Source: Leptobacterium flavescens | GTDB taxonomy: Bacteria; Bacteroidota; Bacteroidia; Flavobacteriales; Flavobacteriaceae | Length of the DNA: 64,000 nt | Direction of reading: 5' to 3' | NCBI RefSeq assembly: GCF_010671605.1 | Contig: NZ_JAABOO010000003.1 | Span: 247,993-311,992 of the forward strand | Shown: positions 1 through 9,904 of the stretch, one piece after another | How the letters are laid out: each line of letters begins with the position of its first letter | Position numbering within the stretch: position 1 is the stretch's first letter | Notes under the pieces: model-generated | Told to the model about the DNA's origin: nothing | The model's input: only the letters and a program-made list of their open reading frames with translations | Database searches by the model: none | Position numbers and translations under genes: made by a program

Positions 1-290
1 CTGTTAATAGGAGTGGAAAGGCTTAAACCTTTAAAGAACATCAGCATATTGATCACCATTCCGAAAATAGCAGAACCGATGAGGCGCGGCCAGTCGCTTT
101 TTGCGATCTTTTCCCTGGGACCCCAGAAACTGATGATCCAGAAAAGTACCGACGCCCCGACCACTCTCAGGAGAATGATCCCGAATGCTCCGATATAGGT
201 AGGCATAAGCCCCTTGGCTATGGTATGATTAATAGCGTAAATGGCACTGGCACCAAAGGCAGCCAGTAAGGCCAGCGTTCTCTTACCCAT
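1..290 (-). CDS. EamA/DMT-family permease, N-terminal part (cut by window edge)
   Basis: The reading frame starts with ATG at 290 and runs off the left edge, so about 96 N-terminal residues are visible. It opens with MGKRTLALLAAFGASAIYAI, followed by hydrophobic segments typical of the ten-TM drug/metabolite transporter superfamily (inner-membrane export or uptake of small metabolites). The ATG overlaps the end of the ArsC-like gene (stop at 283-285) by 8 bases, implying translational coupling and one operon. Family call is inferred from the TM pattern and the small-residue-rich first helix; the substrate cannot be told. Confidence 0.75.
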   Translation of the reverse strand, partial: MGKRTLALLAAFGASAIYAINHTIAKGLMPTYIGAFGIILLRVVGASVLFWIISFWGPREKIAKSDWPRLIGSAIFGMVINMLMFFKGLSLSTPIN

Positions 291-636
291 GAATTGCTGT
301 TTTAGCTGCGGCAACCACATTTTTGCTGTTACCGATAAAGATCTGCCCTTCTGTAATGATCACCGGGCGTTTTAGGAATGTGTAGTGTTCCAGAATAAAC
401 CCCTTATAATCATTTTCATTCAGCACTTCATTCTTAAGATCACGTTCCTTGTACAGTTTAGCCCTTTTGCTGAAAAGAGACTCATAACTTCCGGAAAGCT
501 CATGCATTTCCTCCAGCTGTTTAACCGTAATTTCTTCTTCTTTAATGTCCTGAAGCGTAAAACCGTTAAGCGGTTGTAACTCGTTAAGGATCCTTTTACA
601 AGTATCACAGGTCTTAAGGTAATAGATCTTTTTCAC
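283..636 (-). CDS. ArsC/Spx-family thioredoxin-fold protein
   Basis: A 117-residue protein with a Cys-x-x-Cys pair (C10 and C13 in KTCDTCKRI) directly after the first beta strand, as in the ArsC/Spx/YffB superfamily. Length matches the family (110-120 aa). True arsenate reductases use a single catalytic Cys in this loop, and Spx-type regulators carry CxxC, so the exact role is open: arsenate reductase, glutaredoxin-like reductase or regulator. No arsenic genes are nearby. The stop overlaps the start of the downstream EamA permease, so the two are probably co-transcribed. Confidence 0.75.
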   Translation of the reverse strand: MKKIYYLKTCDTCKRILNELQPLNGFTLQDIKEEEITVKQLEEMHELSGSYESLFSKRAKLYKERDLKNEVLNENDYKGFILEHYTFLKRPVIITEGQIFIGNSKNVVAAAKTAIHG

Positions 637-731
637 AGGTCTTTGTTTTAAGAATTAGCATTCCTTGTTTTCCAGTGCAAAGAAAAACCATTTCCAAAGG
701 AAATCTTCTATATTTAGCAAAAAATCACAAA

Positions 732-1193
732 ATGGAGACCGCATTTGATATTGCTATGCAGAACAGAAAAGCTTTTTCCGGCTTTCTTAAAAACACCCCT
801 TATGATGACCTGGTAAAAATACCCCCGGGCTTTAGAAATAATATTTTCTGGAATATTGCACATGTGGTGGCTATTCAGCAGCAACTCCTGTACAAAAGGT
901 CGGGACTGGAGATGATGATAGACAGTGATCTGGAAAAGAAATACGGCAATGGTTCCGTTCCTGAAGAAAGGGTTTCACAGGAGGAAATAGAAAGGATAGA
1001 CAGTTTGTTATTGAACTGTATCCGCCAAAGCAGGGAGGATTATTCCAAAAATATATTCAGGGAATACAAAGAGCTTACCACCCGTGCCGGAGTGGTACTG
1101 AAAAATATAGACGATGCCATCCACTTTAACACCTATCACGAGGGGTTACACCTGGGATATATCTTCAGTTTGTTTAAGGCCATTAATAATTGA
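732..1193 (+). CDS. DinB-like (DinB_2 superfamily) protein
   Basis: A protein of 153 residues when started at the ATG at 732. The open frame extends further upstream to 675, but the 732 start gives the usual family N-terminus, METAFDIAMQNRKAF. Histidines sit in helical contexts (FWNIAHVVAIQQQLLY and a C-terminal YHEGLHLGYIFSL), as expected for the metal-binding four-helix bundle of the DinB/YfiT superfamily. These are putative metal-dependent thiol transferases or hydrolases, and the specific reaction is unknown. The 3' end overlaps the convergent lipoprotein gene by 11 bases. Confidence 0.7.
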   Translation: METAFDIAMQNRKAFSGFLKNTPYDDLVKIPPGFRNNIFWNIAHVVAIQQQLLYKRSGLEMMIDSDLEKKYGNGSVPEERVSQEEIERIDSLLLNCIRQSREDYSKNIFREYKELTTRAGVVLKNIDDAIHFNTYHEGLHLGYIFSLFKAINN

Positions 1194-1911
1194 GGAAACG
1201 CTTAACCTCTTCCAGTGGTAATTCGAGGATTTTAGGACCCTCTGCATAGGAAGCTATCTCGTATTGATTGTAGTGAAGGACAATATGACTATCTGTGAAT
1301 CCGATATTTTCCGGCAGGTGGAATTTATCATTCTCAAACATAAATCCACTGCTGTTAATATTAGAAGCGGCGCTTATATTTTCCTGTTTTCTGAATTCTT
1401 TTTCCGCAAGGGCCATAAATCCCTTCCTGTCTTTAAAGAGATCTGAATGTTCCAGTAATTTTCCGCTTTTTGCATCGAAATTAAGGAAAGAGGTCGCCCC
1501 GTAACCATGTGCACCACCGGTAAACATATAGGAGTTGATACGAATGCAGATAAGATCTTTTTTCTCCTTGCTCACCTCTCCGTCTATCGTTGCTTCCCAG
1601 TCCGGGCTATCCGGAAATTCGTCTTTAAGCTCTTTAAAAGCCGATTGAAATTCTTCGATAGCCTCTTCTATGGTTTCCGGTTGTTTTTCTTCCGCAAAGT
1701 TCAGGATCTCGATAACCAGCTCCGAAACTGCCGTATTTATATTCTTCCCGATATCGTCTGCTGATTCGGCTCTGGGGATATTGACTTCTACCGGTAAACA
1801 GCTTTCACAATTGACCGGATCAAATGAAATATCATTAAATGTAAGTTTTTGGTTTTCAGAGCAACTAAGGAGCAGGTTCAGTAATAAGAACACCGAGGTG
1901 AAGCGTTTCAT
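1183..1911 (-). CDS. DUF4163/DUF3298-like (RsiV-like) lipoprotein
   Basis: A 242-residue protein with a lipoprotein signal: MKRF, a hydrophobic run, then a lipobox-type LLLSC with the lipid-anchored Cys near residue 17. The central GGAHGYGATSFLNFD segment is characteristic of the DUF3298 domain found in anti-sigma factor RsiV and lysozyme-inhibitor-like proteins. The N-terminal half fits DUF4163. Expected location is the periplasmic face of the inner or outer membrane. Function in Flavobacteria is unknown; lysozyme inhibition is only a speculation from RsiV. It converges on the DinB-like gene. Confidence 0.7.
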   Translation of the reverse strand: MKRFTSVFLLLNLLLSCSENQKLTFNDISFDPVNCESCLPVEVNIPRAESADDIGKNINTAVSELVIEILNFAEEKQPETIEEAIEEFQSAFKELKDEFPDSPDWEATIDGEVSKEKKDLICIRINSYMFTGGAHGYGATSFLNFDAKSGKLLEHSDLFKDRKGFMALAEKEFRKQENISAASNINSSGFMFENDKFHLPENIGFTDSHIVLHYNQYEIASYAEGPKILELPLEEVKRFLNY

Positions 1912-1956
1912 GATCAGGCGGTTTAAATGAATTTATCTCTAAAGGTATAAGCTTCA

Positions 1957-1987
1957 TTGCAATCACCAAAAGGAAACGGTACATTTG
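1957..1987 (+). promoter_or_regulatory. Predicted Bacteroidetes promoter of the CGS gene
   Basis: A -33 TTG (1957-1959) is followed after 20 nt by TACATTTG (1980-1987), an exact match to the TAnnTTTG -7 element used by the Bacteroidota primary sigma factor. It lies 64 nt upstream of the ATG at 2052. No SAM riboswitch-like fold was recognised in the leader. Confidence 0.55.
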
Positions 1988-2051
1988 TGAAAATTTTTGA
2001 AATTAATTCATCAGATCTGTTATCTGAAAAATAAAATTAACAACAACGTCC

Positions 2052-3191
2052 ATGAAATTTAATACTAAAACAATACACGGTGGGCAGGAGCACGATAAGG
2101 CTTACGGTGCTGTAATGCCACCTATCTATCAAACTTCTACTTATGCTCAGACCACTCCCGGAGGGCATAAGGGATACGAATACAGCCGTACTCATAATCC
2201 GACCAGGAATGCTTTGGAAAATTCACTGGCGAGTATAGAGAACGGAACATATGGCCTTGCCTTCGGGAGCGGCCTGGCAGCAATCGATGCTGTTCTTAAA
2301 TTACTTAAGCCCGGAGATGAGGTAATATCTACCAACGATCTTTACGGTGGAAGCTACAGATTGTTTACACAGATCTTCCAGGATTTCGGGATCAAATTCC
2401 ATTTTACAGGAATGGAAAATGCAGCCAAGATCGAAAGCTTTGTAAATGATAATACAAAGTTGATCTGGGTGGAAACTCCCACTAACCCTATGATGAATAT
2501 CATAGACATTGAGGCGGTTTCCGGAGTAGCTAAGAAGCACAATTTACTCCTGGCGGTAGATAATACTTTTGCAACACCTTACCTTCAGAGACCTTTGGAT
2601 CTGGGAGCGGATATTGTGATGCACTCGGCAACAAAATACCTGGGTGGACATAGTGATGTTGTGATGGGAGCCCTGATCGTAAAGGACAAGGAAATTGCAG
2701 ATAAGCTTTATTTTATCCAGAATGCCAGTGGTGCGGTTTGCGGACCTATGGACAGTTTCCTGGTACTTAGAGGAATAAAGACCCTTCATATAAGAATGCA
2801 GCGTCATTGTGAAAACGGAAAAGCGGTAGCCGAATACCTGGCGTCACATCCGAAAATCGAAAAAGTATACTGGCCTGGTTTTGAAAACCACCCGAACCAT
2901 GATATTGCTAAAAGGCAGATGGACGATTTTGGCGGGATGATCTCCTTTGTTACCAAAGGGAGCAGCTATGAAGATGCTATTAAGATCGTAGAAAAGCTCA
3001 GGATCTTTACACTGGCCGAATCTCTTGGAGGAGTTGAATCGCTGGCTGGACACCCGGCAAGTATGACACACGCGAGTATTCCGAAAGAAGAAAGAGAAAA
3101 AAGCGGAGTGGTTGATGCACTTATCAGATTAAGTGTAGGAATAGAGGATGCCGATGATCTTATAAAAGACCTCGAACAGGCAATAGGATAA
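2052..3191 (+). CDS. metB: Cystathionine gamma-synthase / gamma-lyase (PLP-dependent)
   Basis: A 379-residue Cys/Met-metabolism PLP enzyme with the expected family length. The PLP lysine is K195 in HSATKYLGGHSD. Other fold-type I landmarks are YEYSRTHNPTRNALE (residues 42-56), FGSGLAAIDA (71-80) and DNTFATPYLQRP (170-181). These enzymes join O-acyl-homoserine with cysteine (transsulfuration to methionine) or cleave cystathionine. Sequence alone does not separate synthase from lyase, so the symbol is tentative. It is monocistronic, with its own promoter and a terminator at 3222-3248. Confidence 0.88.
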   Translation: MKFNTKTIHGGQEHDKAYGAVMPPIYQTSTYAQTTPGGHKGYEYSRTHNPTRNALENSLASIENGTYGLAFGSGLAAIDAVLKLLKPGDEVISTNDLYGGSYRLFTQIFQDFGIKFHFTGMENAAKIESFVNDNTKLIWVETPTNPMMNIIDIEAVSGVAKKHNLLLAVDNTFATPYLQRPLDLGADIVMHSATKYLGGHSDVVMGALIVKDKEIADKLYFIQNASGAVCGPMDSFLVLRGIKTLHIRMQRHCENGKAVAEYLASHPKIEKVYWPGFENHPNHDIAKRQMDDFGGMISFVTKGSSYEDAIKIVEKLRIFTLAESLGGVESLAGHPASMTHASIPKEEREKSGVVDALIRLSVGIEDADDLIKDLEQAIG

Positions 3192-3221
3192 ATTCGATAC
3201 CGAAATAAAATAGATTTACAA

Positions 3222-3248
3222 GGTCCGCTGAAAGGCGGATCTTTTTTT
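3222..3248 (+). terminator. Rho-independent terminator after the CGS gene
   Basis: A seven-pair stem GGTCCGC / GCGGATC (one G-T pair) is followed by seven T. The T-tract is only on the + strand side, so it terminates the CGS transcript; the convergent gene ends inside the T-tract. Confidence 0.8.
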
Positions 3249-4029
3249 AATTTTCCAGGTAGAAGATGTAACCTACATTGATAAAAAACATCCAGTCGTT
3301 GGCTCTGTTTTCGGGGAAACGGGTTTCATCCGGAGCAAGTCCATCGACAAAATCGGAAAAGAAAAGCTGCCATTTTGCCTGTAACAGGATATCTTCCAAC
3401 GGGGAGATCTTATATCTTAAACCAAGACTTCCCACCAAAGAAATAGCCGAACCACTATCGTTGGTAAAGGCATCGATAAATTTTTCCGGAGTTACGGCAG
3501 GATCTCCCAGAACACCCAGTTCCGAAAAGGCTTTCGGGGTGTAAAAACTATAGTGGATACCTGCTCCTATATGAGGTGAAAGCTTAGGGCCTCCACTTTC
3601 AAAATCTTTAATGCTAAAAGGATAGAACTCTATACTTGAACCCAGGCTAAATACCGTGCTCTCTCCTCTCATACCCCTTAACTGCTGGGCGAACAGAGAA
3701 GTTTTATCCGGAGCTACAAATTCCCCGAAATGCTGAAGGTTAACATTGGTGTATGAAAGTTCATTACGGATCTTAAAATGATCTTTTATGTAGTTGAGCG
3801 GAGAATAGATATCGTATCCGCTGGTATACGAAAAGTTCATATAATGGACCAAACCGATAGAGAATCCTACGTTTCCTATATTCGTATCGAAGTTCTGACG
3901 CTGCCCATAGTCGGAATAAAAAGCTACAGGGCCTACATAGGCACCTATCTCATTCGAAAACGATTGGGATTTGACTAGTTGAGGAACCAGCACAAAAGCA
4001 GACAGAAAAAAGAATAAATTTTTTTTCAT
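3247..4029 (-). CDS. Outer-membrane beta-barrel-type protein (resembles THC0290_0291 family)
   Basis: A 260-residue protein with a signal peptide (MKKNLFFFLSAFVLVPQLVKSQS). The body alternates short beta strands rich in aromatic and glycine residues, with motifs such as SNEIGAYVGPVAFYSDYGQR and a C-terminal FFINVGYIFY strand, fitting a small outer-membrane barrel. The overall pattern resembles the flavobacterial family that NCBI names THC0290_0291; this is recalled, not searched. It is divergent from gdhA across a 245-bp AT-rich spacer. Function unknown. Confidence 0.7.
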   Translation of the reverse strand: MKKNLFFFLSAFVLVPQLVKSQSFSNEIGAYVGPVAFYSDYGQRQNFDTNIGNVGFSIGLVHYMNFSYTSGYDIYSPLNYIKDHFKIRNELSYTNVNLQHFGEFVAPDKTSLFAQQLRGMRGESTVFSLGSSIEFYPFSIKDFESGGPKLSPHIGAGIHYSFYTPKAFSELGVLGDPAVTPEKFIDAFTNDSGSAISLVGSLGLRYKISPLEDILLQAKWQLFFSDFVDGLAPDETRFPENRANDWMFFINVGYIFYLEN

Positions 4030-4217
4030 TGGTTATTTCCTTGGGGCGCTACTTAAAGCAAATATATACAAAAACTTAAATAACAAAAAAAAATTGTATT
4101 GATCTACAATTTAATACGTAAATACTTCTGGAAAAAAATCTTTTCCTCCAGGATGCTTGCGAATTATTAATTAATTGTGAAATTAAAAAAAATACGCACT
4201 TTTTTTTGCATAAAACG

Positions 4218-4225
4218 TATATTTG
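4218..4225 (+). promoter_or_regulatory. Predicted -7 element of gdhA
   Basis: TATATTTG matches the TAnnTTTG -7 consensus exactly and lies 50 nt upstream of the gdhA ATG. No good TTG is found at the usual spacing; the upstream sequence is a run of A and T. The other half of the intergenic region must hold the promoter of the divergent membrane-protein gene. Confidence 0.4.
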
Positions 4226-4250
4226 CGTCCGAATATTATAAATCGATTAA

Positions 4251-5615
<1,365 letters not shown>

Positions 5616-5642
5616 GCTTCTTTTTGTATATAAAATAATAGG

Positions 5643-5676
5643 AGGCTCCTCAGAATATTGAGGGGCCTTTGTTTTT
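5643..5676 (+). terminator. Terminator after gdhA
   Basis: A ten-pair stem AGGCTCCTCA / TGAGGGGCCT (one T-G pair) with loop GAATAT is followed by TTGTTTTT. Confidence 0.85.
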
Positions 5677-5724
5677 GTAAAAAGAGCATGTATTTTGCAG
5701 ATGCTAACAATTCACGGCATATAA

Positions 5725-6441
5725 ATGATCGTCGCTACCAAAGCCATAGTAATATCTACCGTTAAATACGGCGATTCCAGTCTGATCGTCAAGTGTTTTA
5801 CGGCTTCAGACGGGGTGAAATCCTATTTGCTCAAAGGAGTCAGGGCATCCAAAAAAGGGAAACTGAAAGCAGCTTATTTTCAGCCCCTGACCCAACTCGA
5901 GATCATTGCCCGTCATAAAGGGAAAGGTACCCTGGAAAGCCTGAGAGAAGCCAGGATCAGCTTTCCTTATGCATCTATACATACCGATATTAAAAAAAAT
6001 GCCATTGCGTTTTTCCTGGCCGAAGTACTGAGTGTTTCCATCAGGGAAGAGGAAGAAGATGCGGGACTTTTCAGTTTTCTGGAAACTGCCTTTCAATGGC
6101 TGGACACTCATGACGAGATCTCTAATTTTCATATCCTCTTTTTGTTTAACCTGACACGTTATTTCGGATTTTATCCGGATGACACTCAAAGAGACCTTCC
6201 ATATTTTGATCTGGTTGAGGGGGAATTTACCGGAGAACCGTCATTAAATACTGTTAAAGATGAGAATTTAACACTGTTGAGGCAGTTCTTAGGCATAAAT
6301 TTTGATGATGTCCAAAAGATCAAATTGACAAAAAAGCAAAGACATTCCTTACTTAACCTGTTAATCGTATATTTTGAGTTACATTTGCAGGGTTTTAGGA
6401 AACCTAAGTCACTTTTAATATTGAATGAAGTTTTTAATTGA
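5725..6441 (+). CDS. recO: DNA repair/recombination mediator RecO
   Basis: A 238-residue protein with the RecO N-terminal OB fold: an AIVISTVKYGDSSLIVKCFT start, then SYLLKGVRASKKGK and YFQPLTQLEI. RecO anneals ssDNA and, with RecR, loads RecA onto SSB-coated DNA in gap repair. The length is family-typical. The zinc-finger cysteines seen in Gram-positive RecO are absent. The stop (6439-6441) is one base from the ATG of the following TonB receptor, so they are probably one transcript. Confidence 0.9.
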   Translation: MIVATKAIVISTVKYGDSSLIVKCFTASDGVKSYLLKGVRASKKGKLKAAYFQPLTQLEIIARHKGKGTLESLREARISFPYASIHTDIKKNAIAFFLAEVLSVSIREEEEDAGLFSFLETAFQWLDTHDEISNFHILFLFNLTRYFGFYPDDTQRDLPYFDLVEGEFTGEPSLNTVKDENLTLLRQFLGINFDDVQKIKLTKKQRHSLLNLLIVYFELHLQGFRKPKSLLILNEVFN

Positions 6442-6442
6442 A

Positions 6443-8848
6443 ATGAGAAAGGCCGTAGCGATACTTTTATTCTTTTTTACTTATATATCATATTCCCAAT
6501 CGGTAAAAGTGATAGATTCTGAAACAAACGAGCCTGTTCCGAATGTTGTAGTTTACAATCAGGGGAAAACCAAGACCCGAAGTACAGATGTTAATGGTGC
6601 CGTAGATCTTTCGATTTTCTCCGATAATGAGAAGATCATTTTCAGATTGTTTGGGTACAGGGAGAAGAGAGTGTCGAAAAAACAAGCCTTATCCGATAAT
6701 GGAGTAGTTAAGCTGATACCTCAGTCTGAAAAACTTGACGAGGTGGTCCTTTCTATTTCCAAATGGGAACAACAGAAGAGAGATATCCCCCAGAAAATAA
6801 ACAGTATTAAAAGTGAGGAAATTGCGTTTGCAAATCCACAAACCTCGGCAGACCTCCTGCAAAACAGCGGTCAGGTGTATGTTCAGAAAAGCCAGTTGGG
6901 TGGAGGAAGTCCGATTATCCGTGGTTTTGCTACGAACAGACTGTTGTTAACGGTAGACGGGGTTCGGATGAACACGGCTATCTTCAGGGGAGGGAATGTA
7001 CAAAACGTGATCTCTATAGATCCGTTTACCATACAAAGGACCGAAGTGATTTTCGGCCCCGGTTCGGTTATCTACGGAAGTGATGCCATAGGTGGGGTGC
7101 TTAATTTTTATACCAAAGAAGCGCAACAGTCGCGAACAGATTCTCTGCTGGTCCATGGAAATGCCTTTACCCGTTATGCAACAGCAAATGATGAGAAGAC
7201 AGTTCACGCCGATCTGAATTTCGGCTGGAAAAAATGGGCTTTTCTTTCGAGTTTCAGTTATTCCGATTTCGACGACCTCCGTCAGGGGAGACACGGTCCT
7301 GATGAATTTCTGAGAACTTTTTTCGTAGATCGTGTAAACGGAGAAGATGTAGTTGTACAGAATGACGATCCGTTAATACAAAGACCTTCGGGCTACAGCC
7401 AGATTAACTTTCTTCAGAAAGTGAAGTTTACTCCCAATGAAACATGGGATTTTAACCTGGGTCTTATCTATACATCAACATCAAACTATGCCCGATATGA
7501 CCGCCTTATAGAACTCATAGATGGCCTTCCCAGATCTGCGGAGTGGTTCTACGGCCCCCAGCGATGGTTTATGGGGAATTTTCAGGTCAACAAAAAAGGA
7601 AATACAAAATGGTATGATAATGCGAGGTTGACCCTGGCTTATCAGCATTTCGAAGAAAGCCGTAACGACCGGAATTTTCAGAGCGATATCTTTAACCGCA
7701 ATGTAGAGAATGTAGATGCCTATTCTGCTAACCTCGACCTGGAAAAGAAGTTTGATGATAAGACCAAGCTGTTTTACGGATTGGAATATGTGTTGAATAC
7801 GGTAGACTCCGAAGGAAGCGAACGAAATATAGTTAGCGGGGAACTTTCGGAAGCACAATCCAGATATCCCGATGGATCTACCTGGCAGACCTTTGCAGCT
7901 TTTGTAAATCTCGAGCATAAAATAAAACCGAATCTGAGCCTCCTGTCCGGAGTGCGTTACAGTTATGTTTCGCTGGATGCCGATTTTGACAATCGCTTTT
8001 TCGACTTTCCTTTTACGGAGGCAAACGTAAAAACAGGAGCATTTACCGGAAGTGTGGGGATCAGCTGGTTGCCGGAAGAAAATCTTCAGATCACCTTAAA
8101 CGGAAGTACCGCTTTCAGAGCGCCAAATATAGATGATGTAGGAAGGATATTCGATTCGGAACCGGGATCGGTAGTTGTACCGAATCCGGACCTGGAGCCG
8201 GAATACGCATATAATGCCGAATTCGGGATTCGCAAGAATTTCAATAATCGCGTTTCCTTCAGCTTTGCAACTTTTTACACCTTACTGGACAATGCCCTGG
8301 TACGAAGGGACTTTGAGTTAAACGGACAACGGATAATCGATTTTCAGGGAGAACCCAGTAATGTACAAGCGATACAAAATGCAGCAAGAGCTTTCTCTTA
8401 TGGTTTCGAGTTTGGGCTGGATGCTTATTTTACCGACAGGCTTTCCTTTATGTCAAACCTTACCCTTACCAAGGGAAGGGAGGAACTGGACGACGGTTCT
8501 GAAGCAGCTCTTCGCCATGTAGCACCCCTGTTTGCAGATGCACATCTGGTATGGGATAACAATAAACTCAAACTTGATTTCTTTCTGAATTATAACGGGG
8601 AAATTTCTTTTGAAGACCTGGCGCCGTCCGAGCGGAACAAGCCTTTTTTATACGCTATAGATGAGAACGGGAATCCGTTTGCCGCTTCGTGGTACACGCT
8701 TAATCTGAGATCTCAATACAAGATCACACAAAACCTGGAGTCGAATGTTTCTCTGGAAAATATTACAGACCAGCGATACCGTACCTATTCGTCAGGAATA
8801 TCGGCCGCCGGAAGGAACCTGATCCTGGGACTTAAATATTATTTCTAA
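6443..8848 (+). CDS. TonB-dependent receptor, probable heme/hemoprotein type
   Basis: An 801-residue outer-membrane receptor when started at 6443. This start is preferred over the in-frame ATG at 6425 because MRKAVAILLFFFTYISYSQS is a clean signal peptide. A carboxypeptidase-regulatory-like domain (about 20-95) precedes the plug, which contains SQLGGGSPIIRGFATNRLLL, VDGVRMNTAIFRGGN and GPGSVIYGSDAIGGVLNFYT. The barrel ends in GLKYYF with a terminal aromatic. The plug resembles heme/hemoglobin receptors of the HmuR type; the ligand is inferred only. It is one base from recO and ends at a bidirectional terminator. Confidence 0.85.
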   Translation: MRKAVAILLFFFTYISYSQSVKVIDSETNEPVPNVVVYNQGKTKTRSTDVNGAVDLSIFSDNEKIIFRLFGYREKRVSKKQALSDNGVVKLIPQSEKLDEVVLSISKWEQQKRDIPQKINSIKSEEIAFANPQTSADLLQNSGQVYVQKSQLGGGSPIIRGFATNRLLLTVDGVRMNTAIFRGGNVQNVISIDPFTIQRTEVIFGPGSVIYGSDAIGGVLNFYTKEAQQSRTDSLLVHGNAFTRYATANDEKTVHADLNFGWKKWAFLSSFSYSDFDDLRQGRHGPDEFLRTFFVDRVNGEDVVVQNDDPLIQRPSGYSQINFLQKVKFTPNETWDFNLGLIYTSTSNYARYDRLIELIDGLPRSAEWFYGPQRWFMGNFQVNKKGNTKWYDNARLTLAYQHFEESRNDRNFQSDIFNRNVENVDAYSANLDLEKKFDDKTKLFYGLEYVLNTVDSEGSERNIVSGELSEAQSRYPDGSTWQTFAAFVNLEHKIKPNLSLLSGVRYSYVSLDADFDNRFFDFPFTEANVKTGAFTGSVGISWLPEENLQITLNGSTAFRAPNIDDVGRIFDSEPGSVVVPNPDLEPEYAYNAEFGIRKNFNNRVSFSFATFYTLLDNALVRRDFELNGQRIIDFQGEPSNVQAIQNAARAFSYGFEFGLDAYFTDRLSFMSNLTLTKGREELDDGSEAALRHVAPLFADAHLVWDNNKLKLDFFLNYNGEISFEDLAPSERNKPFLYAIDENGNPFAASWYTLNLRSQYKITQNLESNVSLENITDQRYRTYSSGISAAGRNLILGLKYYF

Positions 8849-8857
8849 AAAAGAAAA

Positions 8858-8886
8858 AAGCAGATAGAATACCTACCTGCTTTTTC
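8858..8886. terminator. Bidirectional terminator between the TonB receptor and the paralog array
   Basis: AAGCAGATAG / CTACCTGCTT forms a stem with one mismatch. It is flanked by A-rich sequence on the left and T-rich sequence on the right, so it can serve both convergent genes. Confidence 0.7.
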
Positions 8887-8919
8887 CAGCTGAAATTGTT
8901 CTGTTCTCGTAATTGCTTA

Positions 8920-9606
8920 TTATGCTTGCTCTTTTCCTAAATAAAAAGAGATGATCTTAACAAGGTCTTGCTGCTTGCTGATCTTTAATTTGTTCTTCTT
9001 TACGAACTGCTGTACTTCTTTTTCTTTACCTTCAAATAAAGCGTAGAACTTTTTCTTTTTGGTAGAGATTTCTTTTAAAACGCCGTTGGTTCCTTTAAAG
9101 AAGAAAACGTCTTTTACTCTCTTGTACTTTGCAGGTTGATCTTTGGAGTAGCTACTAACTGCAGGTTGTCTTGGAATAAATTCTACTCGCTCTTTCAGAT
9201 ACAATCCGCTTTTGGAATCTTCATCATTCCATAACAGTACTGCAAAACCTCTTTTACCGCTGTCGAAAGTAACGGTCTGATAGGTTTTTTTATCTGCAGT
9301 TGCAAAAGAAATAGTATACTCGCTTAATTTGTCTAATACCAGGATCTTATCATCGCTGCTTTTAAACTCCATAGCATCAACAGCCCCGTTATAACGTACA
9401 GAATAAATTTCGTTAAAGGCGTTTACCTTAGCCGGGATGAAGTTCTCTGAAATATAAGGAGATCCCAATGCTCCGTCTACCGGTTGATTGGAATTATTCC
9501 TCAGGATAACATCTATCTGGCCTCCTCTGCTGTTGTCTACAATGTTCTGGGCCTTTACCGGAGCAATAAATAAGATTAAAAGGGTTAGTAAAGCAATTTT
9601 TCTCAT
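8920..9606 (-). CDS. Secreted protein of unknown function, paralog array member 1
   Basis: A 228-residue protein with a cleavable signal peptide (MRKIALLTLLILFIAPVKAQ). It shares ordered blocks with four neighbours: GSPYISENFIPAKVN, SVRYNGAVDAMEFK, a VLDKLSEYTI block, KRGFAVLLW, EFIPRQPAVSSYSKDQPAKY and a basic C-terminus KEVQQFVKKNKLKISKQQDL. No catalytic motif is recognisable. Single-copy relatives are, as I recall, common unannotated proteins in Flavobacteriia. It is the last of five same-strand genes and is separated from member 2 by 298 bp that hold member 2's terminator. Confidence 0.8.
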   Translation of the reverse strand: MRKIALLTLLILFIAPVKAQNIVDNSRGGQIDVILRNNSNQPVDGALGSPYISENFIPAKVNAFNEIYSVRYNGAVDAMEFKSSDDKILVLDKLSEYTISFATADKKTYQTVTFDSGKRGFAVLLWNDEDSKSGLYLKERVEFIPRQPAVSSYSKDQPAKYKRVKDVFFFKGTNGVLKEISTKKKKFYALFEGKEKEVQQFVKKNKLKISKQQDLVKIISFYLGKEQA

Positions 9607-9772
9607 AATAATTTGAATTGATGTGTTTTAAAAGTGAAACTTATGGTTGCATATCGGTATCTCAAAAAACAGAGACGCGTTTTATGCTTTTTTTAAGGTT
9701 TTAACTATGAACCCCAACAAATAAAACCCTTAAACAGGTAAATACCCTACCGGAAATTTTTTTTTAACAGAA

Positions 9773-9813
9773 TTTTAAAAAAAAAGCCAGTTTTTTGTTA
9801 CAAAAACCGGCTT
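9773..9813 (-). terminator. Terminator of paralog array member 2
   Basis: On the minus strand AAGCCGGTTTTTG / CAAAAAACTGGCTT forms a long stem around TAA and is followed by nine T. Between this hairpin and 9606 the sequence must contain the promoter of member 1; I could not fix its boxes. Confidence 0.8.
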
Positions 9814-9904
9814 AAATAAAGGGGAGTGTTATATTTTTTCAATGTCGGAATACCCTTTCTTCCGAATAAAAATGGTCTTTAAGAAAAAATAGCTAAAAGT
9901 TTAA

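Noticed and set aside
1912..2051. Possible SAM riboswitch upstream of the CGS gene
   Set aside because: The leader after the predicted start site is about 60 nt, AT-rich and lacks the pseudoknot or multi-stem features of known SAM riboswitches.
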